IMG/VR virus record: IMGVR_UViG_3300034073_001797
Location: 1 to 34,506 of that record
Direction: 5' to 3' (one strand)
Length of the DNA stretch: 34,506 nucleotides
From: a virus
Position 1 is the first letter of the stretch, and each line of letters starts with the position of its first letter. The notes beneath the pieces are model-generated. The model worked only from the letters and a program-made list of their open reading frames with translations. It was not told the origin of the DNA and did not search any database. The position numbers were made by a program, and so were the translations under genes. This document shows, piece after piece, positions 1-6,664 of the stretch.

Positions 1-91
1 CCTGCCCGCAGTGCTGGCACTTGAAGTCGCCATACGTCGGGGCGTCGGTCAAGACGCCGCATAGGTCGCATTTGAACAGGTAGGAACTCAT
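1..91 (-). CDS. Small zinc-ribbon protein, partial (runs off the left edge)
   Basis: The visible 30 residues hold two CxxC knuckles (KCDLCG and KCQHCG) about 17 residues apart, the pattern of a zinc ribbon. The function is unknown. The C-terminus lies outside the window. The ATG at 91 is preferred over the one at 100 because a -10 box (TACGAT, 104-99) overlaps the latter. A promoter closely matching the one before the 201-residue gene at 487-1092 sits just upstream, so this gene is probably transcribed on its own with a very short leader. Zinc ribbons recur in this phage, in the lipoproteins at 1139 and 3078 and in the protein at 29989. Confidence 0.6.
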   Translation of the reverse strand, partial: MSSYLFKCDLCGVLTDAPTYGDFKCQHCGQ

Positions 92-98
92 GCCCGCC

Positions 99-130
99 AT
101 CGTACCCGGCTGGGCAAACGAGTCTACGCC
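99..130 (-). promoter_or_regulatory. Promoter, extended -35 type, for the zinc-ribbon gene
   Basis: Read on the minus strand: -35 TAGACT (126-121), a 16-base spacer and -10 TACGAT (104-99). Seven bases then separate the -10 from the ATG at 91, so the mRNA is leaderless or nearly so. The 12-mer GGCGTAGACTCG (130-119) recurs exactly at 1130-1119. Confidence 0.55.
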
Positions 131-151
131 TGTTTCGACCAGCCAGTGGCG

Positions 152-454
152 TCACAATTCGCCGCAGTGCCAAGACACCGAGTCGAATCCAAACGTGCCG
201 CCGCCATCCGCGCGGACTACCGGGTGGTAGCCCCATAGCCATACGACCGTTCCGTAAGCCGGCGGCCGTTGGTCGGCGATCCAAAACAGCACTCTGCTGC
301 CATGCTGCAATGCGTATTCCTGCGCTCGCGGCTCAGATTCCCAGACCGACCGAAGCGGCTGGGCGGCAGGAACACGCTTTCGCGTCATGGGCGGTTCGCT
401 GCTGCTCCGTCCAACAAGTCCTGCCGCTCCAGCCAGCAGCGATCCAATAACCAA
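152..454 (-). CDS. Small membrane-anchored or exported protein, unknown function
   Basis: A 100-residue frame. Its start is uncertain: the TTG at 454 is the only usual start codon, but the open frame continues upstream to 475 and encodes a basic, then hydrophobic stretch (about KAAKVGLLCIALVIGSLLAG) that looks like a signal or anchor segment. A rarer start upstream, placed after the AGGTGA at the end of the previous gene, is therefore possible. The rest is soluble, with aromatic residues near the C-terminus (VLFWIAD, VVWLWGYHP) and a final Cys. It follows the 201-residue gene by 32 bases. No family was recognised. Confidence 0.45.
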   Translation of the reverse strand: MVIGSLLAGAAGLVGRSSSEPPMTRKRVPAAQPLRSVWESEPRAQEYALQHGSRVLFWIADQRPPAYGTVVWLWGYHPVVRADGGGTFGFDSVSWHCGEL

Positions 455-486
455 AGCGATGCACAGCAGTCCAACTTTAGCGGCCT

Positions 487-1092
487 TTATTTTTCTTCAC
501 CTAGCCGATCCCGCAATTCCTCAATGACGTTTGCTGCTAGATATAAGACACCCCTGTCTTCCTCCGAAAGGTCGCCCATGTGAGCCACATCACGCAAGGC
601 ATCGCATATTTCTACGTTGTCATATTGCACACCCACTGCGTCATTCGCCTCTGCTGCCTGCGCCTCGCTTGTCTCTTTATGTGTTTTCGGCGATCCATAG
701 AGCGGCGAAACACTAGCGCGCACATGCGGGAATGTTTTGAGATGCCAATCGCAATTTCGTTCAGCATCTTCTCGCGTCGGGAAAATGCTGGCCGTGTGGC
801 CGTCATGCAGAACAGCCCAAGCAAGTGGGGGCTGTTCCAAATCCTCTGCCGCTTTTTCTGAAGTCATAGGATTTGTAACACCACAATACACTGAACACTC
901 TCCCCGTCTTGCCTTCTGGTATCTCCGCAACGCCTCCTCCAGCATCTGCGGCCACGCCTTGCCGCAGTAGGCACGGAGGTCGGCGATAGCCTCTATGGCC
1001 TTATCGTTGTCGCCACCGATGGCATCATTGACGCGGTGAATCCGCTCAACCTCGCCGGGCGTCATGTTCCGGAGTTCTTCTAGGCGGCTCAT
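487..1092 (-). CDS. Conserved phage-type protein of unknown function, 201 aa
   Basis: The ATG at 1092 opens MSRLEELRNMT. The N-terminal 75 residues are charged and helical (EVERIHRVNDAIG, EEALRRYQKARRG). The middle carries a short domain reading W-A-V-L-H-D-G-H ... PTREDAERN ... VSPLYGSP. That form (dg, then eeA, then a final xPLY) is common in small phage proteins that look up a parameter or argument, but its function is not known. The C-terminus is acidic and helical and ends DRLGEEK. The gene has its own promoter, with -10 TACAAT only 6 bases before the ATG and no Shine-Dalgarno, so it is probably translated from a leaderless mRNA. This suggests a separately regulated accessory gene. Confidence 0.65.
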   Translation of the reverse strand: MSRLEELRNMTPGEVERIHRVNDAIGGDNDKAIEAIADLRAYCGKAWPQMLEEALRRYQKARRGECSVYCGVTNPMTSEKAAEDLEQPPLAWAVLHDGHTASIFPTREDAERNCDWHLKTFPHVRASVSPLYGSPKTHKETSEAQAAEANDAVGVQYDNVEICDALRDVAHMGDLSEEDRGVLYLAANVIEELRDRLGEEK

Positions 1093-1098
1093 GCGGGA

Positions 1099-1130
1099 AT
1101 TGTATGCCCGCCGTCCAGCGAGTCTACGCC
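1099..1130 (-). promoter_or_regulatory. Promoter, extended -35 type, near-leaderless
   Basis: Minus strand: -35 TAGACT (1126-1121), 16-base spacer, -10 TACAAT (1104-1099), then 6 bases to the ATG at 1092. The bases 1119-1134 on the plus strand (CGAGTCTACGCCTGTT) are an exact 16-base copy of 119-134. Confidence 0.6.
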
Positions 1131-1138
1131 TGTTCCGG

Positions 1139-1354
1139 CTACCGTCCCCTGCCAATCAGCGCATCCAGTTCCTCTGGCGTAATAGGGCAGTTAGGGCATT
1201 TGGTTATTGGCTTTGGCTGGCCCGGCCCCATCGACTCCCACTTGGTGCCGCAGCCGCTGCAAACCGTGATGACCGGCCTGGGAGGTTCCGGCTTGACGGC
1301 ATCGCCGCAACCAGAAAGTGCGAGGCAGGCGACGAAGAGGGAGAGGTGTTTCAT
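1139..1354 (-). CDS. Small lipoprotein with zinc-knuckle cysteines, 71 aa
   Basis: The ATG at 1354 begins MKHLSLFVACLALSGCGD, a signal peptide ending in the lipobox LSGC, so the mature protein should start at an acylated Cys16 anchored in a membrane. The remaining roughly 55 residues contain CSGCG and, about 20 residues later, CPNCP, a pair of CxxC knuckles able to bind zinc. It resembles in plan, though not closely in sequence, the lipoprotein at 3078-3332. Phage lipoproteins are often outer spanins or superinfection-exclusion factors; which role applies here, if either, cannot be told. Its start lies 24 bases after the end of the upstream 94-residue gene. Confidence 0.65.
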   Translation of the reverse strand: MKHLSLFVACLALSGCGDAVKPEPPRPVITVCSGCGTKWESMGPGQPKPITKCPNCPITPEELDALIGRGR

Positions 1355-1377
1355 GTCGCAAGATTGTGCGTCTACGG

Positions 1378-1662
1378 TCACGGGCCGACCGGCAACGCGG
1401 CCAGGTACTGCTCCCGCGTGACCTCTTCGATGGCACCGCTCGCCAGCAGTCCCGGCAGAACGGCGGCGACCTCGTCCCATTGGCACCACTCATCGGTAAC
1501 GGCCAGATAAATGCGGCCGGTGTTGTCGATGGGTGCGGTCGGATCGTCAGCCGGCAGAAAGCAGGAAGCCGTCCCGGCATTGGGGAATCCCCAGGCGGCG
1601 TTGAGCGAGTTTCGCACCGTTTCGTATGTGCCAACGTCGGAGCGGAAGTATCGCTGGATCAT
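1378..1662 (-). CDS. Unknown protein downstream of the LamG gene, 94 aa
   Basis: The ATG at 1662 overlaps the stop of the LamG-like gene by 4 bases (ATGA), so the two are translationally coupled. The protein is small and soluble-looking, begins MIQRYFRSDVGTYETV and ends REQYLAALPVGP. It contains two cysteines and several tryptophans (EWCQWDEV). No known domain was recognised. Coupling to a carbohydrate-binding-like protein suggests that the two act together on the particle or the cell surface, but this is inference from position only. Confidence 0.6.
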   Translation of the reverse strand: MIQRYFRSDVGTYETVRNSLNAAWGFPNAGTASCFLPADDPTAPIDNTGRIYLAVTDEWCQWDEVAAVLPGLLASGAIEEVTREQYLAALPVGP

Positions 1663-2432
1663 GCGAAGCCCCATTTCTTCCGCAGGTACTGGTACACGGC
1701 AGCGAGTTCACCGGCCGAGAGCGTGCGGTTGTAGATTAGGTATTCAGCGATGGGGCCATTGATAAAGTTGTTGAAACCTACGTTGCTTCCGATGTGAATG
1801 GTCGCCGCTCCGCTGGCCGTTGTTGCCGGGATTGCTGTGCCGTTTGTGAACGTCTGCGACTGTTCGACGTTGTTGAATCGCACCGTAAGTGTGCCAGCCG
1901 CACCGTCATACACGCTCGTATACACCGCAGCTGGCGGCAAGCCTCCTCTAGCAACGCCGCGAATTGCGGCTGACGCTGATGTGTCTACTCTGTTCGATAC
2001 TGCTTGAAATGCAGTTCCGCCACCTGCCTCTGCGAACGTCGAAACATTTAGCGTGCGAGACATGATTGACGCGGCCGACGTACTGAACACCGCGACTCGC
2101 GTAAGCCCAGCCAGACCGCTCTGCGCCGTGTAGTTGGACCTGAGCAGCGTGTTGTTGCTGCCGTTGAAAAGCAACGCAATCCTGCCGTTGACCTGATTGG
2201 ATGTCAGCGTGGGCCGATTGGCTCCATTGCTTTGCGTCACATGAGCCGCCGTCGCGCTTTTGTCTTTCCAGTAGCCGACCTGATCGCCCACCGCGACGGC
2301 TCCCGTGCCGTCCGTGTTTTGGGCCATCGCCGTGAGATCAAGCGAGTCATACCATCCAACGCAGCCGCTGATTGCCAGCGGCGATGCGATGCCGCTGGCC
2401 CGTGGCACCAAGAGTCTCGGGTTCATCGGCAT
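1659..2432 (-). CDS. LamG/concanavalin-like (jelly-roll) protein, possible fibre or receptor-binding component
   Basis: 257 residues from the ATG at 2432 (the ATG at 2426 is the alternative). After a short N-terminal segment comes SGCVGWYDSLD, then KDKSATAAHV, NRPTL, GRIALLFNGSNN and finally IAEYLIYNRTLSAGE followed by YQYLRKKWG. This order (D, 'w.d.sg', 'p.l', 'fdGs.d', then 'i.E.liYnr.Ls..E' and a terminal YL..KWG) is the usual signature of LamG-like lectin domains in planctomycete and phage surface proteins. The fold binds sugars or polysaccharide in other proteins. It lies far from the tail genes, so it may be an added fibre tip or a surface protein made in the lysogen. There is no signal peptide. 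Confidence 0.7.
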   Translation of the reverse strand: MPMNPRLLVPRASGIASPLAISGCVGWYDSLDLTAMAQNTDGTGAVAVGDQVGYWKDKSATAAHVTQSNGANRPTLTSNQVNGRIALLFNGSNNTLLRSNYTAQSGLAGLTRVAVFSTSAASIMSRTLNVSTFAEAGGGTAFQAVSNRVDTSASAAIRGVARGGLPPAAVYTSVYDGAAGTLTVRFNNVEQSQTFTNGTAIPATTASGAATIHIGSNVGFNNFINGPIAEYLIYNRTLSAGELAAVYQYLRKKWGFA

Positions 2433-2464
2433 GGGAGCGTCCGTAGAGTGGTGATGTCCGGCCG

Positions 2465-2743
2465 TTAGTTGTTGCCCGGCTCGGGTTCGGTGGCGTCCAC
2501 GGTTCGCAGCCCGTGAACCGGCTTGCCTGACTGTATCGAGAGCAGCAAGCGTGTCTGGTCGCCGATGGCGTCGGCAATCTCCCGCTGCGTCTCCCTGACT
2601 TCCTTGAGCGTCAGCCGGTGCTCCTCGAGCAAGGGCAGCAGTAAGTCCTGGCGGATGAAAAACGCCAGGGCCAGGGCCACGAGCGTCGGGAAGCCCCACC
2701 GCTCGAGGATGCCGAAAACGGTCTCTTTGGTTTCTGCCGTCAC
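2465..2743 (-). CDS. Single-pass membrane protein, holin- or spanin-like candidate, 92 aa
   Basis: The GTG at 2743 overlaps the previous stop by 4 bases (GTGA). One hydrophobic segment (FPTLVALALAFFI, residues about 18-31) is followed by a long charged helix with heptad character (LEEHRLTLKEVRETQREIADAIGD in outline) and a proline/glutamate tail. One membrane helix plus a coiled-coil tail is typical of inner-membrane spanins and of some holin partners. It is the second of two adjacent one-helix proteins and follows a lipoprotein and a cysteine peptidase, so a place in the lysis cassette is likely but unproven. Confidence 0.6.
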   Translation of the reverse strand: MTAETKETVFGILERWGFPTLVALALAFFIRQDLLLPLLEEHRLTLKEVRETQREIADAIGDQTRLLLSIQSGKPVHGLRTVDATEPEPGNN

Positions 2744-3081
2744 CGTGCCGCCTCCTGCCGCATGACCAACATCAGCACCCTGTTGGATCGCCGGTCGAGC
2801 CACCACTTGAGGATGACCTGGAACACGGCCGACGCCAAGGCCGTGAGCAGCAGCGTCCAGATCATGCCGTACTGACGCTCCCGGATCCGGCGGCGCATGT
2901 TCGCCACGGTGGCATCGGTCACGATCTGCTGCTCAGCCTCGTCTCGGCACTCGCCGAGCACCTCGGCCGGCCAAGTCCGAACCGCCATCTCGACGAGCTC
3001 GGCAACACGCTGCCGGCCGGCGAGGTGCTTCCTCGGGCCGAGCTGCTCCCACACGTAGTCCGTGAGCTGGTTGCTGGTCAT
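2740..3081 (-). CDS. Single-pass membrane protein in the putative lysis cassette, 113 aa
   Basis: The ATG at 3081 overlaps the lipoprotein stop by 4 bases. Residues 1-70 are soluble and helical (WEQLGPRKHLAGRQRV, ECRDEAEQQIV). A transmembrane segment (MIWTLLLTALASAVFQVIL, about 74-92) and a short basic tail rich in Arg (DRRSNRVLMLVMRQEAAR) follow. The topology, a soluble N-terminus, one membrane helix and a basic C-terminus, suits a holin or a membrane regulator. The gene is coupled to both neighbours, a tiny lipoprotein before it and a second membrane protein after it. Function is inferred from this context only. Confidence 0.6.
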   Translation of the reverse strand: MTSNQLTDYVWEQLGPRKHLAGRQRVAELVEMAVRTWPAEVLGECRDEAEQQIVTDATVANMRRRIRERQYGMIWTLLLTALASAVFQVILKWWLDRRSNRVLMLVMRQEAAR

Positions 3082-3332
3082 TTCACCTTCCCCGTCCCGT
3101 CGCACGGCTGGCACTTCACCTGCACCCGGCCGTCGCCGACGTACCCACGGCCCTCGCAGTTAGGGCACTTGTCGCCCGGCTTTGGCTTGTCGTCCGGCGT
3201 GTCGGGCCGGGCTCGCTCGAGCACCAACGCCCGGGCGGCCTCGCAGGCCAGGTCGGCCGAGATGCTGGCGTCGTCGGGCAGCGTGGCGACGCAGCCGGCC
3301 AGCACGACGAGCGAGACGATGAGGAACCTCAC
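3078..3332 (-). CDS. Small lipoprotein with DnaJ-type CxxCxGxG cysteines, 84 aa
   Basis: The GTG at 3332 overlaps the peptidase stop (GTGA). The signal peptide MRFLIVSLVVLAGC carries a lipobox, so Cys14 should be lipidated. The C-terminal 30 residues hold CPNCEGRGYVGDG and CQPCDGTGK, two CxxCxGxG units like those in the zinc-binding centre of DnaJ. A lipoprotein between a peptidase and two membrane proteins is the usual position of an outer-membrane spanin, but spanins do not normally carry DnaJ cysteines, so a redox or zinc-binding role at the envelope is equally possible. Confidence 0.65.
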   Translation of the reverse strand: MRFLIVSLVVLAGCVATLPDDASISADLACEAARALVLERARPDTPDDKPKPGDKCPNCEGRGYVGDGRVQVKCQPCDGTGKVK

Positions 3333-4252
3333 AGCACGTCTCCAGTCCAGTCGGGGAGCTTGGTGGGCTGGAAGCCGCTGTAGCCGGCGTAGACGTAGGA
3401 GTCACGGCCGGAAAGCATCTTGGTGCACACGTCGGCGTCGATCCAAAAAGAGCAGTTGCGTACCGCCGTGGGCATCGTCTCTGGGTAATGCTTGCCCACG
3501 GTGTTGCTATCACCCCATGAGTTAAAGCAAAGCAGCCCGGGACGCTTACCCCAGCGCACGGCCGCCAGAACCATGGCATGCCACCACACCCCACCTGGGC
3601 GCGCGAAGCCCATGTCATCGCGCGACATGGAAAATCCTTGGCCACTGCAGACCACGCACGCAAAACCGTTTTGGATCGCTGCAGCTGCCTGCTCAAAGTT
3701 GACGACAAGCGTGGTCTCGCTGCACCGCCGCTGCTTGGCGTAGGGCTCGAGCTCGTCGGGCACGCCGTTGCGGCCCCAATCCCGGTCACGCTGCTGCTTG
3801 TTCTCCTCCTTGATGACCACGCCGCCGTAGTCGACGCCGTAGTGCAGCGCCCCGAAGTCTCGGATTGCCTTAGCAGCGTGGAATCCAGTGGAACCATCCC
3901 CTCCGTTGTTCCGGGTCAGCCCACGACTTTCCACGCGCGAAAAACCGTACAAGCTTGATTCGATAGTGCGGCCCTTCACGACCTCGGACTCTTTGCGATA
4001 GACGATGTCGCAACTGGCCACGAAGTCGACGCACAAACTGGCCGCCCAGCCGACGCAGCTGCCAACGTTTCCCTGCGAGCCGCGACGCCATCCGGGCAGG
4101 CACTTGAGCAGCGCCGGGTAAAGCATCACCTCGCGCTGCTCGTCGGCCACGAATCCCGGGGCCGCCGTCGACAGCGTCGGGTGCGGCAACGTCCGCACGA
4201 AGGCGTCGGCACCTGCCGGATCCGGGTCGTAGCCAAAAGCGTGAGGCTCCAC
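3329..4252 (-). CDS. Papain-like (C1-type) cysteine peptidase, 307 aa; lysis or entry candidate
   Basis: The GTG at 4252 follows GGGAGG at a 7-base spacing. The papain catalytic set is visible in order: Cys66 in GNVGSCVGWA (papain has QGQCGSCWAF), His225 in WWHAMVLA and Asn244 in CFNSWGD. Residues 1-60 may be a short pro-region. There is no signal peptide, so export would need a holin or another route. In this family the enzyme cuts peptide bonds in proteins; phage enzymes of this fold are uncommon and the substrate here is unknown. Its position beside one lipoprotein and three membrane proteins suggests that it opens the host envelope. Alternatives are a virion-associated peptidase or a toxin-like factor. 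Confidence 0.75.
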   Translation of the reverse strand: MEPHAFGYDPDPAGADAFVRTLPHPTLSTAAPGFVADEQREVMLYPALLKCLPGWRRGSQGNVGSCVGWAASLCVDFVASCDIVYRKESEVVKGRTIESSLYGFSRVESRGLTRNNGGDGSTGFHAAKAIRDFGALHYGVDYGGVVIKEENKQQRDRDWGRNGVPDELEPYAKQRRCSETTLVVNFEQAAAAIQNGFACVVCSGQGFSMSRDDMGFARPGGVWWHAMVLAAVRWGKRPGLLCFNSWGDSNTVGKHYPETMPTAVRNCSFWIDADVCTKMLSGRDSYVYAGYSGFQPTKLPDWTGDVL

Positions 4253-4255
4253 GGT

Positions 4256-4864
4256 TTAGCCTCCCAGCCCAGCCCAGGCAATCGCTCTGGCCACGTCGGC
4301 GTACGAGCCACGGATTTGCTCTGTGACGGGCGTGCTGTCGAGCCCAAGGGCTGACCGCATCGCACCCTCAACGGCCTCCCTGAGCCCGTCCACGGAGCCC
4401 GGTGCGTGCTTCCCGATACGACGCCAAGCGATGTCAAGAGCCACGGTCGTAAACAGCCGCAGGCTCGGCGTGTCACGGAACGCCTCCACGCTCGTCGTGC
4501 CGTCGGCCTCGACGACCAGGGCGGCCTTCGCCCACGTGGCAGCCCACAGGTTGCGGTCTGCCTGCGACATGCCGGCGAGGGCCTTCCGCACAGGCTCGAC
4601 GGCGGTCTTGAGCTCGGGGCTCGGCTCGGGCACGTTAATGCTCACGGCCGGCACGACCGGCTGGAACTCGGGCATCGGCACGACACCCCAGGCGGCGGCC
4701 ACAATCAGCCCTGCGGCGGCGAGCCGGCTGAGGGCTTTGGCGTTGGCTTGGGCGGCGGCGATTCCCGCTTGGACAGCGTCAGCCACCACACGCCAGTACG
4801 GCGCGGCCAGGATCGCCACTGCGACGGCGACAGCAGCGGCGCGAATGACGGTCTCATGGCTCAC
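4256..4864 (-). CDS. Membrane protein with one or two N-terminal helices, 202 aa
   Basis: The GTG at 4864 overlaps the preceding stop (GTGA). The N-terminus has a hydrophobic run (AAAVAVAVAILAAPYW, about 8-24) and a second one near 48-66 (AAAGLIVAAAWGVVP). A proline-rich linker with SINVPEPSPE and a soluble helical domain of about 120 residues follow (NLWAATWAKAALVVEAD, SLRLFTTVALDIAWRRIG). It ends 3 bases before the peptidase gene starts. No family was recognised. Two membrane helices beside the peptidase make it a holin candidate, but the large soluble domain is unusual for one. Confidence 0.6.
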   Translation of the reverse strand: MSHETVIRAAAVAVAVAILAAPYWRVVADAVQAGIAAAQANAKALSRLAAAGLIVAAAWGVVPMPEFQPVVPAVSINVPEPSPELKTAVEPVRKALAGMSQADRNLWAATWAKAALVVEADGTTSVEAFRDTPSLRLFTTVALDIAWRRIGKHAPGSVDGLREAVEGAMRSALGLDSTPVTEQIRGSYADVARAIAWAGLGG

Positions 4865-5163
4865 CGAATCGCCTCCACCTGAGCCACGCCCCACCGCACG
4901 AGGGCCTCGCCCTCCTTGGTCCGCAGGATGTCGGCCACGAGCCGCACCGCCTGGTCGTCTGCCTTGGCGTCGGTCTTGCTCGCCAGCCACTCCACGGCCT
5001 CGGCCACGATCAGGCCTTTCCGGTACGGATCCGACTCGCCGAGGAACGTCTGGGCGTATGTCACTAAGGGTGCATACGTTTGCAGCAAACGCAGCGCCTG
5101 CCAGATGTTGAGGGCGTTGCCGTACTGCTGCTCTTCGGCAGCCGTCATCTCATACGCGGGCAT
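4861..5163 (-). CDS. Unknown soluble helical protein, 100 aa
   Basis: The ATG at 5163 opens MPAYEMTAAEEQQYGN after GGAGA. The protein is alpha-helical and acidic, with repeated short helices (IWQALRLLQTYAPLV, AEAVEWLASKTDAKADD, RLVADILRTKEGEAL). There are no cysteines, membrane segments or known motifs. It overlaps the start of the following membrane protein by 4 bases and begins 2 bases after the stop of the preceding 89-residue gene, so it belongs to the same operon. It may be a partner of the downstream membrane protein. Confidence 0.6.
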   Translation of the reverse strand: MPAYEMTAAEEQQYGNALNIWQALRLLQTYAPLVTYAQTFLGESDPYRKGLIVAEAVEWLASKTDAKADDQAVRLVADILRTKEGEALVRWGVAQVEAIR

Positions 5164-5164
5164 G

Positions 5165-5434
5165 TTACGTCTCCGGTGTCTCTCCTGAGTCTGCCTCGTC
5201 GTCCTCGTCCCTTGCAGTTGCGGCCCAGAGGATGGTGTCCTGTAAGTGCTGGTACACGGCATCAAAACAATCTTTCACCTCGTCCTTCACGTCCTTGAAA
5301 TCGAGCCGGAACGGCTGCTTGAAGCTCTCGTCCTCGAGCACTTTGCCGTCCTGGTCTGTGACGTACACGTACGCATACAACCGGCCGTACTCGATGACGA
5401 TGCGGCGGTACACGTAGTCCTTTTCCTGGGCCAC
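5165..5434 (-). CDS. Unknown acidic protein, 89 aa
   Basis: The GTG at 5434 shares one base with the stop of the HTH gene (TAGTG). The N-terminal half is beta-rich (YVYRRIVIEYGRLYAYVYV, then TDQDGKVLEDESF), the middle is helical (VKDEVKDCFDAVYQHLQDTI) and the C-terminus is strongly acidic (DEDDEADSGE). It has a single cysteine. No family was recognised. The acidic tail next to a DNA-binding protein could suggest a protein-protein or DNA-mimic interaction, but there is no direct evidence. Confidence 0.6.
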   Translation of the reverse strand: MAQEKDYVYRRIVIEYGRLYAYVYVTDQDGKVLEDESFKQPFRLDFKDVKDEVKDCFDAVYQHLQDTILWAATARDEDDEADSGETPET

Positions 5435-5778
5435 TACTCGTCCTCCTGCCCGGGAAGCTCCACGTCGTGCAGCTCGATGCGGCGCAGCGTCACGTGCTGC
5501 GTCTTCTGCACGGCCCGCAGCTCACGCGTCCGCTCGTCCCACGTCGCCTGAATCCGTAGGCAGGCCGCCTCAATCTCGGTCGGAGTGGGGTCACGTTGGC
5601 GGCGTGGCTTGGCCCGCAGCCGGCGGTCGTTGCGAAGCGGCAACGCCCATACGTCACGCAGCCGGATCACCTGATCCTTGGTGATCGTGTAGCGCGAGCA
5701 GAGCTCGCTGATCGGCGTGTGATCCAGCCAGTCCGCCCGGAAGGCGTCAATGCTGATCGTCGCTGTGCTGCCCGCCAT
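5434..5778 (-). CDS. HTH DNA-binding protein, paralogue of the gene at 8428, 114 aa
   Basis: Residues about 12-50 read DWLDHTPISELCSRYTITK and DQVIRLRDVWALP, a helix-turn-helix of the kind found in small phage regulators and homing proteins. After a basic linker (RNDRRLRAKPRRQRD) comes DPTPTEIEAACLRIQATWDE. The gene at 8428 has the same plan and a matching block (DPTPEQIEERKLEIRERHL). The two differ enough to be old duplicates or separately acquired. It overlaps the glycosyltransferase end by 32 bases. It is probably a transcription factor or a packaging/DNA-targeting accessory; its site is unknown. Confidence 0.65.
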   Translation of the reverse strand: MAGSTATISIDAFRADWLDHTPISELCSRYTITKDQVIRLRDVWALPLRNDRRLRAKPRRQRDPTPTEIEAACLRIQATWDERTRELRAVQKTQHVTLRRIELHDVELPGQEDE

Positions 5779-6664
5779 CGGATGGTTCCTCGTCCTCGTC
5801 TGCCAGCCAGGTCATCACGCAACGCTGCGCCGGGTTGAGGTGAATCGTCCATCCTTTGCTCTTCATCATGCGGTGAAAGTGCACATGCTCGCAGTCCCCG
5901 TCGTCACCGCTGTACTCGGCTTCGAGGTACGCCTTGGTCTTGTAGATGCCGCAGCCGCCAAAGGCTGAGTTGACCTCGATGGGAGGCGCTCCAGGCGGCG
6001 GCAGCCAGAACGTGAACCACGGCCCGAGGCGTGGCGTCCAGCCAAGCCAGCGGTAGGCCCAGTTGTCGTAGTGAGCCCACGGCGATTTGCCGTCAATGAG
6101 CGTGCCGGGGTGCTTGAACAGGGAAGTGCTGGCCATGCAGCCGGCATCGGGCATCCGGGCGTGCCAGCCGATCCCGTTGGTGATGCCGTGAAGGCTCCAC
6201 CCGCCCCAGGCGTCGAGATCCAGCACGATGACGTAGTCGGCCTCTGGCATGTGTTTCTGCACCAACTCCCGGCAGCGGTTGCGGTAGTCGGCCATGGCCA
6301 CGACCCGATCGCGCTCGAACCCGTGCAGGTGCGGCCGGCCGTTGTCGACCAGCTGCACCACGACGTGCTCCGGGTCGTCGATGGCCCACTGCCGCAGCAC
6401 GTCCTTCGTGCCGTCGGTTGAGTCGTTCTCAAACACCACGGCCTTCCAACCGGCGAAGTGTCGCACCGTGTCCTGGATGCGTTTGATGCTCGTCGGCAGG
6501 ATTCCGGCGATGTCCCGCGCCAGCCCGACGATGCACACCGTGCTGCGGGCGGCCACCAATGCACCTTCGCATGTCACGTCGGCGTACAGCCCACAAAACT
6601 CGTAGTCGACTGGCAGCGCCACGTCGGGGTGCTTGCTCTTGTCAAACGTGATGGTCTTGCTCAT
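5747..6664 (-). CDS. GT-A fold glycosyltransferase, CAP59-like, 305 aa
   Basis: The ATG at 6664 overlaps the methyltransferase stop by 4 bases. VCIVGLARDIAGILP (43-57), VVFENDSTDGT (77-87) and the metal-binding DLD in VIVLDLDAWGG (149-151) mark a nucleotide-sugar-dependent GT-A transferase. The 'ENDStDGT ... L..W' form resembles the CAP59-type mannosyltransferase group. A C-terminal part with several Trp, Cys and His residues (GGCGIYKTKAYLE, CEHVHFHRMMKSKGW) follows. There is no membrane helix. It transfers a sugar to an unknown acceptor: DNA, a virion protein or a host surface glycan. It is translationally coupled to an FkbM methyltransferase, so the two probably act on the same molecule. 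Confidence 0.75.
   Translation of the reverse strand: MSKTITFDKSKHPDVALPVDYEFCGLYADVTCEGALVAARSTVCIVGLARDIAGILPTSIKRIQDTVRHFAGWKAVVFENDSTDGTKDVLRQWAIDDPEHVVVQLVDNGRPHLHGFERDRVVAMADYRNRCRELVQKHMPEADYVIVLDLDAWGGWSLHGITNGIGWHARMPDAGCMASTSLFKHPGTLIDGKSPWAHYDNWAYRWLGWTPRLGPWFTFWLPPPGAPPIEVNSAFGGCGIYKTKAYLEAEYSGDDGDCEHVHFHRMMKSKGWTIHLNPAQRCVMTWLADEDEEPSDGGQHSDDQH

Noticed and set aside
91-100. ATG at 100 as start of the left-edge zinc-ribbon gene
   Set aside because: It lies inside the -10 box at 104-99; the ATG at 91 fits the promoter better.
1354-1380. CGTAGACG before the lipoprotein gene as another copy of the extended -35 promoter
   Set aside because: Its distance to the ATG is too short and no -10 box fits at 16-17 bases.
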